This document shows, in pieces, positions 32,095-41,797 of a stretch of DNA of 64,000 nucleotides (the first letter of the stretch is position 1; the number at the start of each line of letters is the position of its first letter). A program made the translations under genes and the position numbers. The notes below the pieces were generated by a model. It saw only the letters and a list, made by a program, of their open reading frames with translations. It did no database searches and was not told the DNA's origin. Source of the DNA: Streptomyces sp. SID12501 (lineage in GTDB: Bacteria; Actinomycetota; Actinomycetes; Streptomycetales; Streptomycetaceae); assembly GCF_010550245.1 (NCBI RefSeq), contig NZ_JAAGLU010000008.1, forward strand, positions 186,001 through 250,000, given 5' to 3'.

Positions 32095-32829
32095 TCAGGG
32101 CGTCCGCCGCTGCTGCCGCCGCACCGCGTCCCGTAGCGCCGTTCGCACGGGCTCGGGCGGAGGCGGGCCGCCGGTGCTCGCCGTGACGATCGCCCCGGCG
32201 ACGTCCCGGAGTTTGGTGTTCGTGTGCTGGGAGGCGTCGCGCAGGGCGTTCCAGGCCTGGTCGGCGGTGCACGCTTCGACGGCCATGAGGATTCCGCGGG
32301 CCTGGTCGATGACCGGGCGGGTCTCGATGGCCTGCTGCAACTGCTGGACCTCCGCCTGGAGTCGCCGCACCTGTTCCGCGCGTTCCGCGGCCACTGCGGA
32401 GAGTCCCTGGTCGGAGCCCAGCAGGGCGACCAGGTGATGAGTGTCCGGGGGCAGCCACCCGGAGGTGGAACCTGCGGGGTCGGACGCGGCGGCAGGGACC
32501 GACAGGCCGGTGATCTCCAGGATGCGGCGGGGCTGGCCGTTCCAGTTGACGGTCCACAACGGGATGCCGGCGGCTGCTCCGAAGTCCTCCAGTCGCTCCA
32601 GGAACTGGAGTCCGGCCGTGTCCATGAAGGTGACCTCGGTCATGTCCAGGACCAGCCCGTCCGTATCGCCGGGGAGCTTGCCCAGGGCAGGGTCGAGCAT
32701 CGTTGTGCAGCCGTGGACGATCTCCCCGCTCGGTGTCAGGACCACCGTGGTGCCCCACATCTCGGTGCGGATGGTCAGCGGCCCGGTGGCGACCGATGCC
32801 GACGATGGAGAAGTGGGGACGACAGACAT
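32095..32829 (-). CDS. STAS and ANTAR domain protein
   Basis: Product of 244 residues from the ATG at 32829 with GAGGTGAG upstream. An N-terminal STAS domain (about 15-115) has GLVLDMTEVTFMDTAGLQFLERL. A coiled coil (AERAEQVRRLQAEVQQLQQAIETRPVIDQ) leads into an ANTAR domain (ARGILMAVEACTADQAWNALRDASQHTNTKLRDVAGAIV). ANTAR domains bind paired RNA hairpins and act as antiterminators, and STAS domains are anti-anti-sigma-type switches. Divergent from the STAS/MEDS pair at 33202-34529, so probably part of one signalling group. Confidence 0.87.
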   Translation of the reverse strand: MSVVPTSPSSASVATGPLTIRTEMWGTTVVLTPSGEIVHGCTTMLDPALGKLPGDTDGLVLDMTEVTFMDTAGLQFLERLEDFGAAAGIPLWTVNWNGQPRRILEITGLSVPAAASDPAGSTSGWLPPDTHHLVALLGSDQGLSAVAAERAEQVRRLQAEVQQLQQAIETRPVIDQARGILMAVEACTADQAWNALRDASQHTNTKLRDVAGAIVTASTGGPPPPEPVRTALRDAVRRQQRRTP

Positions 32830-33201
32830 GTACTCACCTCGGGTCTGGGGTCCGGATGTGCCGTCGGGGTCCGCGCCACGCTGCACGCGGCTCTGACGTA
32901 GCCCGCGGCCGTTGTGCTGTCGCGTCTTCCCCGTCCGGGAGGGCCTATTCCGGAACCGGCGTGGAGATATGGGGATCGTTTTGCGACCCTGCGTCGGCTC
33001 GGCCCCGCTGTGCGTAAGACGCTGCGCGTCAGGCACTGAGCGTCAGGCGCTGCGCGAAGAGCCGCGCATGCATCTGAGGTTGCGGGGCAGGGGGAAGTGG
33101 CAACATCGTGCCGGTCGTGCCGGAGGTGCGCGTCAGCGTCTCCCTCCGCCTACCGCACGCCGAACGGATACTGGGGTGCGACCGGCACACGGGGGTGGGG
33201 C

Positions 33202-33576
33202 GTGGGCAGTTTGCGACGGGCGGATGCCTCGGCGTCGGTGGCGGCTTCGTCGGGAAGCGAGTTGCGGCTGCGGCCGCTGCGGGACCGGGCGGGGTGGCGG
33301 GCGGTCGGCGAGATCACTTCGGCCACGTGTCCGGCCTGGGAGCGGGCGCTGGAGGAACTGTCCCTTCGTATGACCCTGCGTGAGGAGATCGTGTGCCATC
33401 TGGAGATGTCCGCCGTGACGTTCGTCGATGTCGCCGGTGCCTCTGCCCTGGCGGTGGCCGCTCAGGGCCTTTCGCCGGAGCGGCGTATCGTGGTCGAACG
33501 GCCGCCCGCCGCTCTGCCACGGCTGCTTGAGATGTTCTGGCCCGACCTGTCCGTGATCGAGGTGGTGGCACGATGA
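33202..33576 (+). CDS. STAS domain protein (anti-sigma factor antagonist-like)
   Basis: I chose the GTG at 33202, preceded by a GGGGGTGGGG stretch, giving 124 residues; longer frames add an unlikely Ser/Arg-rich front. Core: LRLRPLRDRAGWRAVGEITSATCPAWERALEELSL, HLEMSAVTFVDVAGASALAVAAQGL. The MSAVTFVDVAGASAL segment is the STAS phosphorylation loop region. It overlaps the next gene by 4 bp. It likely forms a switch with the kinase-like protein downstream. The 33037-33201 region in front holds no supported gene. Confidence 0.7.
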   Translation: MGSLRRADASASVAASSGSELRLRPLRDRAGWRAVGEITSATCPAWERALEELSLRMTLREEIVCHLEMSAVTFVDVAGASALAVAAQGLSPERRIVVERPPAALPRLLEMFWPDLSVIEVVAR

Positions 33577-34529
33577 CGGCCACGACGACCGCTGGGTCGA
33601 CCGACGAGTCGACCGACGAGCCGTTCGTGCATCCCGCCCTCTTCTACCGGGGCGAGGAGGAGTACCTGGACGGCACGGTGCCCTTCATCCGCGAGGGGCT
33701 GCGAGCCGGGCATCCGGTGGCGGTCGCCGTGCCCGGCCCGAACCTGAACCTTCTCAAGGACAGCCTCGGCGGGGATGCCGCGGCCGTGCGCTTCCTCGAC
33801 ATGACCGACGCGGGCCGCAACCCGGGCCGGATCATCCCGAGGGTGCTGCGCGCCTTCGCCGATGGCCACCCTCAGACACATGTGCGGATCATCGGGGAGC
33901 CGATCTGGGCCGGCCGCAGCAGCGTCGAGTACCCGGCGTGCGTGCAGCACGAGGCGCTGATCAACCCTGCCTTCGAGGGCCGGGACGTGACCATCCTGTG
34001 CCCGTACGACGCCGAGCTCCTCGACGAGAAGGTGCTCGCCGACGCCTACGCCACCCACCCGGTGATCGTCTCCGGCGGCAGTCGGCGGCCCAGCCCGTCC
34101 TACGCGCCCGGGCAGGTCGTCGCGCACTACAACCAGCCCCTCGCTCCGGCCCCCGCGGCGGCCGGGCCCCAGCACTTCGGCACCGCCGAACTGCCGGTCG
34201 TCAGGCGTTTCGCCGTCGCGTGGGGCGCACGGCTGGGCCTGTCCGGCGTACGCCTGGACGACCTCGCTCTGGCGGTCGCCGAGCTGACCACCAACAGCGT
34301 GGTGCACGGCGGCGGCTCCGGCAGCCTGCGGATCTGGGCGGAGGACTCCCAGCTGGTGTGCGAGGTCCGCGACCGCGGGCAGCTGACCGACCCGCTCGTC
34401 GGCCGCCGCCCGGCCACCCGGGACCAGCGCGGCGGACGCGGCCTGCTCCTGGTGCACGCCGTCGCGGACCTGGTCCGGGTTCACACCGACCTGAACGGTA
34501 CGACCATCCGGTTCTACCTCGGCTGCTAG
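33573..34529 (+). CDS. MEDS and HATPase domain protein (anti-sigma/sensor kinase-like)
   Basis: A 318-residue protein. The N-terminal MEDS domain (about 18-185) includes HPALFYRGEEEYLDGTVPFIREGLRAGHPVAVAVP and YPACVQHEALIN; such domains are proposed to bind small ligands. The C-terminal HATPase_c_2 domain has VAELTTNSVVHGGG (N-box), CEVRDRGQL (G1) and GGRGLLLVHAVADL (G2). No His-containing dimerisation domain is present, so it is more likely an RsbW-type Ser kinase. It is coupled to the STAS gene and ends convergently with the A-domain gene, overlapping 4 bp. Confidence 0.87.
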   Translation: MTATTTAGSTDESTDEPFVHPALFYRGEEEYLDGTVPFIREGLRAGHPVAVAVPGPNLNLLKDSLGGDAAAVRFLDMTDAGRNPGRIIPRVLRAFADGHPQTHVRIIGEPIWAGRSSVEYPACVQHEALINPAFEGRDVTILCPYDAELLDEKVLADAYATHPVIVSGGSRRPSPSYAPGQVVAHYNQPLAPAPAAAGPQHFGTAELPVVRRFAVAWGARLGLSGVRLDDLALAVAELTTNSVVHGGGSGSLRIWAEDSQLVCEVRDRGQLTDPLVGRRPATRDQRGGRGLLLVHAVADLVRVHTDLNGTTIRFYLGC

Positions 34530-36109
34530 GCAGGCCTGGCGGACGGCTTGCGGGGGGCCGCCAGGGACTGCAGGGCCTTGCGGTCCAGCTTGCCGGAGCC
34601 GGTGAGCGGGAGCGCGGGGACGGGCTGGTAGCGGTCGGGAACCATGTAGCGCGGGAGGACGGTCATGGCGTGGGCGCGCAGGACACCCGCGGGCTTGGCA
34701 GGGGCGTCGTCGGTCAGTACGACGCACGCGACGAAGAACTGAGCTCCGGCCGCGGTGGTGACCACGGTGACGGCGACGTCCTTGACGTGTTCGTGGGTAC
34801 GCAGTGCGGCCTCCACCTCGCCCAGTTCGATGCGGTAGCCGCGCAGCTTGATCTGCTGGTCGTTGCGTCCGAGGTATTCGAAGGAGCCGTCCGGGAGCCT
34901 GCGGGCCAGGTCGCCGGTGCGGTAGTAGCGGCGCGGGCCGTCCGGACCGTCAAGGGTGACGAACCGTTCGGCGGTGAGGTCGGGGCGGTTGAGGTAGCCC
35001 TCGGCGACACCGGTGCCCGCGACCAGGAGTTCGCCGCACTCGCCGTCGGGGAGCGGTTCGAGGTCGTTGCCGCGGATCTCCAGGTCCAGGTGCGGCAGGG
35101 CGGTGCCGATGGGTGAGCGGACCGCGCCGTCGAAATCCGCCTGGGTGAGCACGCGGTGGGTGGCGTACACCGTGGTCTCGGTGGGCCCGTACATGTTCAC
35201 GGCGGTCGGCGCGGCACCGGGGTATGCCTTGAGGAATCCGCTCACCACGTCCAGATCCACGCTCTCTCCGGCGAACACCAGGTAGCGCAGGGCGAGTTCG
35301 GGGCGGCCTGCTTCCTCGTGGGCCATCTCGAGCGAGCGGAAGACCGAGGGGACCTGGCCGAGGACCGTGATCCGCTGTTCCTGGAGGTGGGCCAGGAAGT
35401 CGGCCGGGGACTGAGCGATCCGCAGCGGCACGGTCACGGCTGTGGCACCGATGGCCATCGGCGCCCAGAGCTCCCACACCGACACGTCGAAGCTGAAGGA
35501 GTGGAACAGCGCGAAGCGGTCGTCCGGACCCACCTGGAACAGCGGCAGCCCGGCCCGCAGCAGTTCCAGCACATTGCGGTGGGTGACCACGCAGCCCTTG
35601 GGGTTGCCGGTCGAACCGGAGGTGTAGATCACGTAGGCCGGTTCGCCGCCGTCGAGTGCGGGCGTGGGTACCGGGGCGGCCGTCGCGCCGTCGTCGGAGA
35701 AGTCGGACGGGGCGACCACGCGGACCTCGGTGAGACCGCGGTCCCTGGCCTGCTCCGCGGCTCCGACGACCGTCGTCACGCCGGCGTCCCTCACCATGTA
35801 GCGCAGGCGTTCGGCAGGGTAGGTGGGATCGAGAGGCACGTAGGCGGCGCCGGTTTTCAGTACGGCGAGGATGGCGACGGGGATGTCCGCGGACCGCTCC
35901 AGCAGCAGGCCCACCAGTTCACCCGGGCGCACCCCCTCGCCGGCGAGCCGGGCTGCCAGCCGGTCCGAGGCCTCGTCGAGTTCGGCGTACGTGAGGGTCC
36001 GGCCGTCGTCGCACACGGCGGGAGCAGCGGGGCGGGCGGCGGCAACCGCGCGGAACAGTCCGGGCAGCGAGGAGGCGGCGCCGAGGGCGGTCGGGAAGAC
36101 GTTCGTCAT
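34526..36109 (-). CDS. stand-alone NRPS adenylation domain
   Basis: A 527-residue single A domain. A3 is YVIYTSGSTGNPKGC, A4 FHSFSFDVSVWELWA, A5 VNMYGPTETTVYATH, A7 YYRTGDLARRLPDG, A8 LRGYRIELGEVE and A10 LPLTGSGKLDRKALQ (catalytic Lys). There is no carrier domain, so it must load a PCP in trans; the only free partner in the operon is the PCP-thioesterase. The pocket begins D-V-x-x-W as in some Ser-type codes, a weak hint only. Last gene of the operon. No ribosome site is visible before the ATG, so the start is uncertain by a few codons. Confidence 0.88.
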   Translation of the reverse strand: MTNVFPTALGAASSLPGLFRAVAAARPAAPAVCDDGRTLTYAELDEASDRLAARLAGEGVRPGELVGLLLERSADIPVAILAVLKTGAAYVPLDPTYPAERLRYMVRDAGVTTVVGAAEQARDRGLTEVRVVAPSDFSDDGATAAPVPTPALDGGEPAYVIYTSGSTGNPKGCVVTHRNVLELLRAGLPLFQVGPDDRFALFHSFSFDVSVWELWAPMAIGATAVTVPLRIAQSPADFLAHLQEQRITVLGQVPSVFRSLEMAHEEAGRPELALRYLVFAGESVDLDVVSGFLKAYPGAAPTAVNMYGPTETTVYATHRVLTQADFDGAVRSPIGTALPHLDLEIRGNDLEPLPDGECGELLVAGTGVAEGYLNRPDLTAERFVTLDGPDGPRRYYRTGDLARRLPDGSFEYLGRNDQQIKLRGYRIELGEVEAALRTHEHVKDVAVTVVTTAAGAQFFVACVVLTDDAPAKPAGVLRAHAMTVLPRYMVPDRYQPVPALPLTGSGKLDRKALQSLAAPRKPSARPA

Positions 36110-36155
36110 GGGAGGTCTCACAAGTCTCTGGATGCGAAGGTGCGGAGGCCGGGAA

Positions 36156-39100
36156 TCAGGAGGCGCCGGTCGTACGGACCAGATCGGAGAACGTCTTGGC
36201 CAGGCTCCGTACGAAGTCGCCGGACACGGCGCCGGCGTCGGCGTTGAGCACGATGCGCAGGGCCTCGCCGTCCGGCCAGACCTCGGCCTGGATCTCGGTG
36301 GGGATTCCCAGGTAGGGCAACCGGCGGAAGGCCGTACGGGCATCGCGCAGTGCCAGGCGGGCGGGGGTGTTGTCCTGGTAGGCGAAGATCGTCTGGAAGA
36401 GCGGTGAACGGGACGTACGAGGCGGGTTGACGAGGCGTACGGCCTCGGCGATGCCGACGTCCTGGCAGGCGAACGCCTCTCGCACCAGACGTCCGGTCGC
36501 CGCTGTGGCGGCACGGTCGGCGGTCAGCGCGGGACCGCGCATGCGCAGGCAGACCATGCCGATGTGGCAGCCGACGGCCTCTTCGAGCCGGGTGTCGGTG
36601 CGTTGGGCCAGGGGGACACCGATACCGAAGTCGTCCTGGCCGGTGAGCTCGGCCAGCGCGGCCGCGTACCGCGAGAGCAGTACGGCGAACCGGGTGAGGC
36701 CGGTGGCCGCGGCTTCGCGGTTCACCCCTGCGGTCTCGCGGGCCGTCAGCGGTACCTCGACGCGCAGCACGCCCGTGCCTCCACCGGCTGCCGGGAGACG
36801 CAGATCGGGCACGCCCCGGAGGACGGCCTTCAACCGCTCCCGCTGGCCGGGCAGGTCGGCCGCCGCCAGATGGGCCTCACGCAGGGCCCAGGTCCGGGGC
36901 GCCGACGGCAGGACGGGGCGGTCCGGGACATCGCCGACGAGACGCGCGTTGTACGCCGCCGCGAGGTCGCCGGCCAGGACCGATTCCGACCAGCCGTCGA
37001 AGGCGATGTGATGCACCACGTACCCGAACACGGCCCTGCGACCGCCGTCGACCGGCGCCAGGGCGGCCCGCCAGACCTGGCCCTCGGCCAGGTCCAGCGG
37101 CTCCGCGAGGGCGGTACGCACCGCGGTGAACGCGGCCTCCTCCGCCGGGGCCGTGGGCAGCGCCACGATGCCAGGAGCCGTTGCGCTGTCCGGAACGGCA
37201 TAGGTCCTGCCCCGGCCCATCACGTACGCGGAGCGCAGCGCGGGATGCCTCTCGTGCACATCCGCCACGGCCTGGCGAAGGGCGGCCAGGTCGAGGGGGC
37301 CGTCGATCGTCCACGCGGCCAGGCAGTGCCCCGCGCGGTCGTCCGGGACCAGGAGATGGCGGGTGAGGAAGCCCTCCTGGACCGGGCCGAGCGGTATCTC
37401 GGCGTCGGGGAGCGGCTTGGGGAGCGATTCGGCGGGGAAGCCGGTGCCGGTCTCCCCGCTGCTGCGCAGCCGCTCTCCGAGCGCGTTCGCCGACGGGTGC
37501 TGGAAGAGCAGGGAAACGGGCACCGGACGCTCCAGCCGCGCCGACAGCCGGGCGCAGACCCGGCCGGCGGCCAGGGACGTACCGCCCAGGGCGGTGAAGT
37601 CGGCGTCCACCGGTATTTCCGTAAGCCCCAGCACTTCCCCGAAAACCGCCGCGACGAGGGCGACGACAGGATCCCCGGGTGCCGATGCGGCCTCCGCTGC
37701 CGGCGCGGGCGGTGCCGGTGGCCCCGGGGCGGGCAGCAGGCCCAGCATCGCCCGCTCGTCCAGCTTGCCGTTGCCGGTGAGCGGGAACCGCTCGATGCTC
37801 ATCAGCGCCTCGGGCACGTGGTGGCGCACCAGCGCCGACCGCAGCGTGTCGAGGGCTCCGTCCAGCGTGTCGCCGGGGCGGTGCGGTACGCAGAAGGCGG
37901 CCAGGGACAGGCAGGTGCCGGTGTCCTCGTCGCGCCGGGCGACCACCGCGCAGTGCCGTACGCCCGGCAGGAGTTGCTCGATCTGACGCTCGACCTCGGC
38001 CGGTTCGATCCGGTGGCCGCGGATCTTGACCTGGCGGTCGGCTCGGCCGCCGTAGTGCAGCAGCCCGTCCTTGTCCCAGTGCGCGACGTCCCCGGTGCGG
38101 TAGACGCGCAGCCGCAGGCCGTCGACCGCGACCTGGGTGAACTTCTCGGCTGTCAGTTCCGGTCGGCCGAGGTAACGCAGCGCCAGGCCGTCACCGGCGA
38201 CGCACAGTTCACCGGGTTCGCCGATCGCACAGAGCCGGTCGCCGTCGAGTACGTACACCTGGGTGTCGGGTACCGGGCGGCCGATCGGGATACCGGCCGG
38301 GCGGTCGCAGTCCGCGGGGCTGATCCGGTGGGTGGTCGCGAAGACGGTGCTCTCCACCGGGCCATAACCGTTGATCAGGGCGATGCCGGGGTGCCGTGCG
38401 AGGAACCGCCGCACATGCGGGGCCGAGAGCCGCTCACCGCCGATCATGACCTGGGTCATGCCGTCGAACGCGGCGAGGTCCTCGTCCACGATCATGTTGA
38501 AGAGGCTGCTGGTCAGCCACGCCGTGCCGACGCCGTGCCGGGCCACGCCGGCCCGCAGACCCTGCGGGCTCAGATACGGCTCGTCCACGACGAGCGACGT
38601 CCCCCCGTTGAGGAGCACGGACCACAGTTCCAGCGAGTAGCCGTCCCACGGCACCGGAGCCGCCTGGGGCATGACCGTGCCGGGTCCGAAGCGGGCGAAG
38701 CCTCCGGGGCCGGGCCGGAAGAGCCTCACGGTGGCCCGGTGCGGCGTCAGCACGCCCTTGGGTGAACCTGTCGTCCCCGAGGTGAAGAACACGCACGCCG
38801 GATCTCCGCCCGCGGCGGCCACCGGCTCGAAATCCGGATCGGCGTCCCCGGCGGCAGCCGTCAGGCCGCCCGGTGGCGGACACCAGCGTGCCACCGGAGA
38901 AGATTCGGGCAGTTCTCCCCCGGGGGCGTCGATCAGTACCTTCGCGTCCAGCTGGACCAGTACGTCGGCGACCCGGGAGCGGGGCCAGCCGCCGTCCAGC
39001 AGGGCGTAGGCGGCACCGAGCTTGAGTACGGCCAGCACGGCCGCCGCCAGCTCGGCACCGCGCGGCAGCCGCACGGGTACCAGGTCGCCGCGGCCGACGC

Positions 39101-39290
39101 CGAGAGCCGCCAGCTGTACGGCGTACGCGTCGGACGCCCGGTCCAGCAGGCCGTATGTCACGGTCCGTGTCCCGTGGACCAGCGCGAGGGCGTCGGGACG
39201 GGTCCGTGCGTGGGCGCGGACGATGCCATGGAGGCTGTCACCGTCGGGATAGGTCCGGGCGGTCCGGTTCCAGGTCGGGTCGGGCTGCAT
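36156..39290 (-). CDS. NRPS with A-PCP-C domains
   Basis: Product of 1,044 residues. The A domain (about 20-510) has FFTSGTTGSPKGV, INGYGPVESTVF, YRTGDVAHWDKDG and ERFPLTGNGKLDER. The PCP (about 545-615) has DADFTALGGTSLAAGRV. The C domain (about 640-1,035) has the active-site motif HHIAFDGWS and a FGIGVPLAQR segment. The A4 region reads WDGYSLELW, an unusual pocket start, so I do not predict the substrate. With no C domain before A it is a starter module. Its C domain would join residue 1 to the residue on the separate PCP-TE protein. A start at 39302 is possible. Confidence 0.9.
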   Translation of the reverse strand: MQPDPTWNRTARTYPDGDSLHGIVRAHARTRPDALALVHGTRTVTYGLLDRASDAYAVQLAALGVGRGDLVPVRLPRGAELAAAVLAVLKLGAAYALLDGGWPRSRVADVLVQLDAKVLIDAPGGELPESSPVARWCPPPGGLTAAAGDADPDFEPVAAAGGDPACVFFTSGTTGSPKGVLTPHRATVRLFRPGPGGFARFGPGTVMPQAAPVPWDGYSLELWSVLLNGGTSLVVDEPYLSPQGLRAGVARHGVGTAWLTSSLFNMIVDEDLAAFDGMTQVMIGGERLSAPHVRRFLARHPGIALINGYGPVESTVFATTHRISPADCDRPAGIPIGRPVPDTQVYVLDGDRLCAIGEPGELCVAGDGLALRYLGRPELTAEKFTQVAVDGLRLRVYRTGDVAHWDKDGLLHYGGRADRQVKIRGHRIEPAEVERQIEQLLPGVRHCAVVARRDEDTGTCLSLAAFCVPHRPGDTLDGALDTLRSALVRHHVPEALMSIERFPLTGNGKLDERAMLGLLPAPGPPAPPAPAAEAASAPGDPVVALVAAVFGEVLGLTEIPVDADFTALGGTSLAAGRVCARLSARLERPVPVSLLFQHPSANALGERLRSSGETGTGFPAESLPKPLPDAEIPLGPVQEGFLTRHLLVPDDRAGHCLAAWTIDGPLDLAALRQAVADVHERHPALRSAYVMGRGRTYAVPDSATAPGIVALPTAPAEEAAFTAVRTALAEPLDLAEGQVWRAALAPVDGGRRAVFGYVVHHIAFDGWSESVLAGDLAAAYNARLVGDVPDRPVLPSAPRTWALREAHLAAADLPGQRERLKAVLRGVPDLRLPAAGGGTGVLRVEVPLTARETAGVNREAAATGLTRFAVLLSRYAAALAELTGQDDFGIGVPLAQRTDTRLEEAVGCHIGMVCLRMRGPALTADRAATAATGRLVREAFACQDVGIAEAVRLVNPPRTSRSPLFQTIFAYQDNTPARLALRDARTAFRRLPYLGIPTEIQAEVWPDGEALRIVLNADAGAVSGDFVRSLAKTFSDLVRTTGAS

Positions 39291-39328
39291 ACGGGTTCTC
39301 ATCCTCGGGGTGGGAAGGGGGCCTGCGG

Positions 39329-40618
39329 TCAGCGCGCCGGTTCGGTTCGCGCCGGAGCGGTGGCAAGGGCGGCCTCGGCGGCTCTGGTCAGCGGAGGGCA
39401 GGCCAGTCCGGCGAGCAGGAGCAGCACGGCGAGGACGGCCCAGCCCACCCGGCCCTGGCCGACCGCCAGGGCCGTCACCAGAAATGGGCCCGCTGTCTGC
39501 TGGAGGCCTCGGCCCAGGGCGAAGACTCCCTGGTACTCGCCCTGCTTGCCGGGCGGCGGCAGGTGCAGCGACAGCCCCCAGGAGCCGGCCGACTGGCTCA
39601 GCTCGCCCAGCACGAGCACCACGGTGCCGAGCACGAGCAGCGGCACCGCGACCAGCGCCGACGCGTCCTGGGTCAGCGCGAACACCAGGCAGCAGCCGGC
39701 CAGCAGCAGCCCGGAACGCCGCAGCATCCTGGCAGCCCCGGGCGCGGTCTCGGCGCCCCGGCTGGCCGCCACCTGGAACGCGATCACGAGCACCGTGTCC
39801 AGGACGAGCAGTCCGGCGTTGACCGAACCGGGTGCCTGCGTACGGCCGATGATCCACAACGGCAGGGCGACCGTCAGGATGGGCTGGTAGAGCTCCAGGA
39901 TCCCGCACAGCAGCGCGAGCGACACGAACCGCACGTCGCGCAGGCCCGACTTGGGCTTCGCCTCGAGGGTGGTGGTCGCCGGGGTTCCCGCCCGGCCGGG
40001 CAGCCGCCAGGTGATCAGCGCGCAGCAGGTGTGCGCCGCCGCCGTGAGCAGGATGACCGCGTAGAACGCGGCCCTGCCGTCGACCGCGAGCGCGCCGGCC
40101 GCGACGGCCGCGCCCAGCATGAAGCCGAGGTTGAACAGGCTGCGCATCTGCGCGCTGACGCGCACCCGTTCGTCGGGCGGGAACACTTCATGGGTGAGGG
40201 TCATGCGCAGCGGGTTGGAGGCGGTCTCGCAGACCGATATCAGCGCCGCGACGACGACGAATCCCGTGAAGCCCGTGACTCCGCAGTAGCCGGTGAACAG
40301 CACCGCCAGCGCCACGTACGCGCCGAGCAGCGGCAGCCGGGCCCCGTACCGGTCGGCGAGACGGCCGATCGGCACCGTGCACAGCATTCCGGCCAGTCCG
40401 GCTACGGAGAGCCCGAGGCCGACCTGCTGGGCCGACAGGCCTATCGTGCGCCGGAAGAAGATGGCGCTGGAACTGAGGAAGAGGCCGAATCCGGTGGACT
40501 GCACCACCGTCAGGACGGCGAGCCTGCGGGCCGGACCGGGAGCGGGCACCAGTTGGGCCGCCCAGGACCGGACAGCGCCCGGGATCCGGCTTCCGGCTGT
40601 GTTCTCTTTGCTTGCCAC
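39329..40618 (-). CDS. MFS transporter, probable product exporter
   Basis: A 429-residue membrane protein with about 12 hydrophobic segments. The MFS loop motif is GRLADRYGARLPLL after the second segment, and GELSQSAGSWGLSLHL is near the tenth. No transporter-associated cofactor domains are present. Located inside the NRPS operon between the A-PCP-C and PCP-TE genes, it most likely exports the product and contributes to self-protection. Confidence 0.87.
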   Translation of the reverse strand: MASKENTAGSRIPGAVRSWAAQLVPAPGPARRLAVLTVVQSTGFGLFLSSSAIFFRRTIGLSAQQVGLGLSVAGLAGMLCTVPIGRLADRYGARLPLLGAYVALAVLFTGYCGVTGFTGFVVVAALISVCETASNPLRMTLTHEVFPPDERVRVSAQMRSLFNLGFMLGAAVAAGALAVDGRAAFYAVILLTAAAHTCCALITWRLPGRAGTPATTTLEAKPKSGLRDVRFVSLALLCGILELYQPILTVALPLWIIGRTQAPGSVNAGLLVLDTVLVIAFQVAASRGAETAPGAARMLRRSGLLLAGCCLVFALTQDASALVAVPLLVLGTVVLVLGELSQSAGSWGLSLHLPPPGKQGEYQGVFALGRGLQQTAGPFLVTALAVGQGRVGWAVLAVLLLLAGLACPPLTRAAEAALATAPARTEPAR

Positions 40619-40657
40619 GGTGATGTACCTCGGGATCGTCGTGTGCGGCTCAGCGGC

Positions 40658-41737
40658 TCAGCCGCTGAAGGAGGCCAGCTTCTTGGCCAGAGCCTCGGCG
40701 AACGCGGCCTCGCGCAGCAGCGGCAGGGTGCCCGCGGACTCGTAGGTGTGGGTCTCGGTGACGGCTGCCAGCCGGCCCCAGTCGGCGTCCTCGCGGGCCG
40801 CGTTCTCGGCCAGTTGGAAGACGGTGACCTCACCGCCGTACGGGCGCGGCTCGTAGTGCTCCTGGGCGAAGATCCCGGCGGCCCAGACGGCCTGCCGCCA
40901 GTGCAGGTCGGCGGGGTCCACATCCTCGTCCAGCCAGGCGATCTCCACCATGCCGCGCATCACCCGCTCCTGGTCGGTGAGCAGGTCGGGCACCTCGAAA
41001 CGGCTGCGCAGCGAGTTGATCCGGAAGTCGTACAGCTCGCGCAGCCCCCAGGAGGGGTCCAGTTCCGTGGTGCCGGGCGGCATGGTGTTGACGACCGCGA
41101 GGACGGCGGCGCTCTCGCCGTTCTCCTCCAGCAGACGGGCGATCTCGTACGCTATCCGGCCGCCGGCGCACGGTCCGACGAACAGATAGGGGCCCTGAGG
41201 CTGGACAGTGCGGATCTCTCGCAGATACCGGGTGGCCATCTCGGCGATCGACAGGACCGGGCGTTCGCGGCTCCACATACCGGCCATCTCCAGGCCGTAC
41301 GCGGGGCGCTCGCCGCGGAAGCTGTCCACCAGGTCGCGCATGAAGCGAACGTTGCCGGTACCCCAGTGGAAGCAGAAGACGGGGGTACCGGAGCCTTCGG
41401 GGGCCAGGGGGACGAGCGTGGCAGCCGGTTCGGTCTCCAGCGGGCTCAGGCCGGTCTCCCAGACGCTGCCGAAGTCGGGGTCGTTCGCGGTGGGTACGGT
41501 GGCGGACTCGCCGTCGGGGCTCAGGGCGACGGCGATCGCGGCCGGAGTCTTGTGCGCGTAGATGTCGTTGGCCTCCAGCCGCAGGCCTCGCTTGCGGGCC
41601 TCGGCGACCACGTTCACGACGAGCAGCGAGTAGCCGCCCAGGTCGAAGAAGTCGTCGTCCGGATCGACTTCGACGGCGAGCAGGTCCTCCCAGATCTCAC
41701 TGAGGATCTGCACGGTCTCGCTGCGGTCCAACGCCAT
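40658..41737 (-). CDS. PCP-thioesterase didomain with Cys nucleophile
   Basis: A 359-residue protein. The PCP (about 5-80) has DDDFFDLGGYSLLVVNVV, where the Ser takes the phosphopantetheine arm. The thioesterase (about 115-355) has FCFHWGTGN at its oxyanion strand, and the nucleophile elbow is VGPCAGGRIAYEIA, so Cys190 replaces the normal Ser of GxSxG. A catalytic His is probably in the ETHTYESA segment. Cys-type terminal thioesterases are known from ObiF (beta-lactone) and SulM (beta-lactam), where they form strained rings. A PCP without its own A or C domain suits in-trans loading by the stand-alone A domain. Confidence 0.88.
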   Translation of the reverse strand: MALDRSETVQILSEIWEDLLAVEVDPDDDFFDLGGYSLLVVNVVAEARKRGLRLEANDIYAHKTPAAIAVALSPDGESATVPTANDPDFGSVWETGLSPLETEPAATLVPLAPEGSGTPVFCFHWGTGNVRFMRDLVDSFRGERPAYGLEMAGMWSRERPVLSIAEMATRYLREIRTVQPQGPYLFVGPCAGGRIAYEIARLLEENGESAAVLAVVNTMPPGTTELDPSWGLRELYDFRINSLRSRFEVPDLLTDQERVMRGMVEIAWLDEDVDPADLHWRQAVWAAGIFAQEHYEPRPYGGEVTVFQLAENAAREDADWGRLAAVTETHTYESAGTLPLLREAAFAEALAKKLASFSG

Positions 41738-41797
41738 GGTGGCGTCCTCTCTGGTGGCTCTTGGGTGTGGTGGTGGGTCGGCCGGGCCTGGGGCAGG

